From: UBA2632 sp964452155
Lineage (GTDB): Bacteria; Bacteroidota; Bacteroidia; Bacteroidales; Dysgonomonadaceae
Direction of reading: 5' to 3'
Length of the DNA stretch: 7,492 nucleotides
Assembly (NCBI GenBank): GCA_964452155.1
Contig: CAYVLC010000132.1
Span: forward strand, 1-7,492
Within the stretch, counting starts at the first letter, position 1, and each line of letters begins with the position of its first letter. Below are positions 6,193 through 7,492 of the stretch, one piece after another. A program made the translations under genes and the position numbers. Under the pieces are notes generated by a model. It was not told where the DNA came from and did no database searches. It worked only from the letters and a program-made list of their open reading frames with translations.

Positions 6193-7492
6193 ATGAACAA
6201 CAAACTCTTGCTCCTCACAGCAGCCTCTGCTCTCTCGGGAGCCATCATGGCAACCAATCCTACCAACATCGTTCTTATTAACCTAGACGACGTTGGATAC
6301 GGCGATTTCTCTTTCAACGGTGCTTATGGGTACAAAACACCCAATATAGACCGCATGGCTGCAGAGGGAATGCGATTTACGCATTTCTTAGTTTGCCAAC
6401 CCATAAGTGGTGCATCGCGTGCCGGTTTGCTCACAGGATGCTATCCAAACAGAATAGGTTTTTCTGGTGCTCCAGGCCCCGGATCGGACTATGGCATTCA
6501 TCCTAGCGAAATGACAATGGCCGAATTGTTGAAACAAAAAGATTATAAAACTGCTATCTACGGTAAATGGCATCTGGGAGACGATAAACAATTTCTGCCT
6601 TTACAAAATGGTTTTGACGACTACTATGGCCTACCCTACTCAAATGATATGTGGCCTTTTCACCCTCAGCAAGGCGAAGTGTTCAACTTTCCGGACCTAC
6701 CCACCTACGATGGAAACGAAATAATTGGATACAACACCGATCAAACACAGTTTACGACCGACTACACAATGCGTGCAGTAAGTTTTATAAAAGAAAACAA
6801 AAACGAACCTTTCTTCCTATATTTAGCTCATTCCATGCCGCATGTTCCGCTTTTTGTGTCGGATAAGTTTAAGGGCAAAAGCGAACAAGGACTATTTGGA
6901 GATGTGATGATGGAAATAGATTGGAGTGTGGGCCAAATACTTGCAACGCTACGCGAATTGGGGTTGGATGATAATACCTTGGTAGTACTCACATCGGACA
7001 ATGGCCCATGGGCCAACTATGGCAACCATGCAGGCTCTGCTGCAGGTCTGCGAGAAGCCAAAGCAGCCACCTTTGATGGGGGCAACAGAGTACCTTGTGT
7101 AATGTATTGGAAAGGAAACATTGAACCAGGCACCACTTGCAATCAATTGACCTCGAATATAGACCTGCTGCCAACATTTGCAGAGATTACTGCTGCTCCT
7201 CTTCCCGAGCGAAAAATAGATGGTGTAAGCATTCTTCCACTAATGAAAGGTGAAAAGAATGCCAACCCTCGAGAATCATTTGTCTATTATTTCAATAAGA
7301 ATGACTTAGAAGCCGTTACAGATGGGATGTTCAAGCTGGTGTTTCCACACCGCTATGTAACTTATGGCTCTCACGTACCAGGAAATGATGGACAGCCTGG
7401 AAAGTTAACGTTTATAGACCTACAAAAATCGGAGCTCTACGACTTACGACGCGATCCAGGCGAACGCTATGATGTGCTCTCTCAATATCCTG
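6193..7492 (+). CDS. Secreted serine-type sulfatase, arylsulfatase A-like (3' end beyond window)
   Basis: The frame is open from ATG 6193 to the right edge (433 codons), so the C-terminus is missing. Residues 1-20 look like a short signal peptide with no lipoprotein cysteine. Type I sulfatase landmarks: L-D-D-V-G-Y-G-D (31-38, metal ligands Asp32, Asp33), S-G-A-S-R-A-G-L-L-T-G (72-82, Ser72 as formylglycine precursor), Y-G-K-W-H-L-G (123-129, Lys125, His127), S-M-P-H-V-P-L (214-220, His217), T-S-D-N-G-P (267-272, Asp269, Asn270) and Lys290 before F-D-G-G-N-R-V-P (294-301). A P-Y-S-N-D-M-W-P segment at 148-155 and the terminal L-Y-D-L-x-x-D-P-G-E belong to the arylsulfatase A/galactosamine-6-sulfatase-like group. 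The modified site has Ala where the classical C/S-x-P-x-R motif has Pro. Subfamily and substrate are unresolved. It is co-directional with the preceding sulfatase, with no terminator between them, so the two probably act on the same sulfated glycan. Confidence 0.93.
   Translation, partial: MNNKLLLLTAASALSGAIMATNPTNIVLINLDDVGYGDFSFNGAYGYKTPNIDRMAAEGMRFTHFLVCQPISGASRAGLLTGCYPNRIGFSGAPGPGSDYGIHPSEMTMAELLKQKDYKTAIYGKWHLGDDKQFLPLQNGFDDYYGLPYSNDMWPFHPQQGEVFNFPDLPTYDGNEIIGYNTDQTQFTTDYTMRAVSFIKENKNEPFFLYLAHSMPHVPLFVSDKFKGKSEQGLFGDVMMEIDWSVGQILATLRELGLDDNTLVVLTSDNGPWANYGNHAGSAAGLREAKAATFDGGNRVPCVMYWKGNIEPGTTCNQLTSNIDLLPTFAEITAAPLPERKIDGVSILPLMKGEKNANPRESFVYYFNKNDLEAVTDGMFKLVFPHRYVTYGSHVPGNDGQPGKLTFIDLQKSELYDLRRDPGERYDVLSQYP

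Noticed and set aside
6388..7177. Several 61-71-codon open frames on both strands in the second sulfatase
   Set aside because: All overlap the continuous sulfatase frame carrying the full motif set, and none has a domain or a plausible start.

Overview
The window looks like a chromosomal segment from an anaerobic member of the Bacteroidota, most likely order Bacteroidales. This rests on the form of the transketolase, the tkt-rpiB gene pair, three sites matching the Bacteroidetes -7 promoter consensus TAnnTTTG, the absence of Shine-Dalgarno sequences, A/T-rich leaders, and two serine-type sulfatases. The species cannot be named from the sequence.

Layout. The left half is transcribed leftward. 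A transketolase gene (1400-3433) overlaps by 11 bp the gene for ribose-5-phosphate isomerase B (937-1410). A 166-bp spacer follows, filled largely by an imperfect inverted repeat built of degenerate 7-bp units. Beyond it lies a membrane-anchored GH25 lysozyme-like gene that has no ATG start and runs off the left edge (1-770). The right half is transcribed rightward. A SpoU/TrmH-family RNA methyltransferase gene (3622-4374) is divergent from tkt, with one Bacteroidetes-type -7 box facing each way in the spacer. After a 224-269 bp leader (depending on the start codon) with a candidate promoter and a leader inverted repeat come two tandem sulfatase genes. The first (4644-6140, or from 4599) resembles iduronate-2-sulfatase. 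The second (6193 to the right edge) resembles arylsulfatase A and is cut off.

How the genes fit together. Tkt and RpiB are enzymes of the non-oxidative pentose phosphate pathway and are probably translated from one message. The methyltransferase and GH25 genes are housekeeping or cell-wall genes with no evident link to them. The two sulfatases are predicted secreted enzymes that remove sulfate esters from glycans. Both carry Ser rather than Cys at the formylglycine site, so both should need an anaerobic sulfatase-maturating radical-SAM enzyme, which is not in the window. They may be the start of a sulfated-polysaccharide utilization locus continuing to the right, but no SusC/SusD, glycoside hydrolase or regulator gene is visible to confirm that.

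I found no strong evidence for a wholly undescribed system. The best second looks are the heptamer/inverted-repeat element at 821-930, the leader structure before the sulfatases, the unusual S-G-A-S-R sulfatase motif, and the ATG-less GH25 gene.
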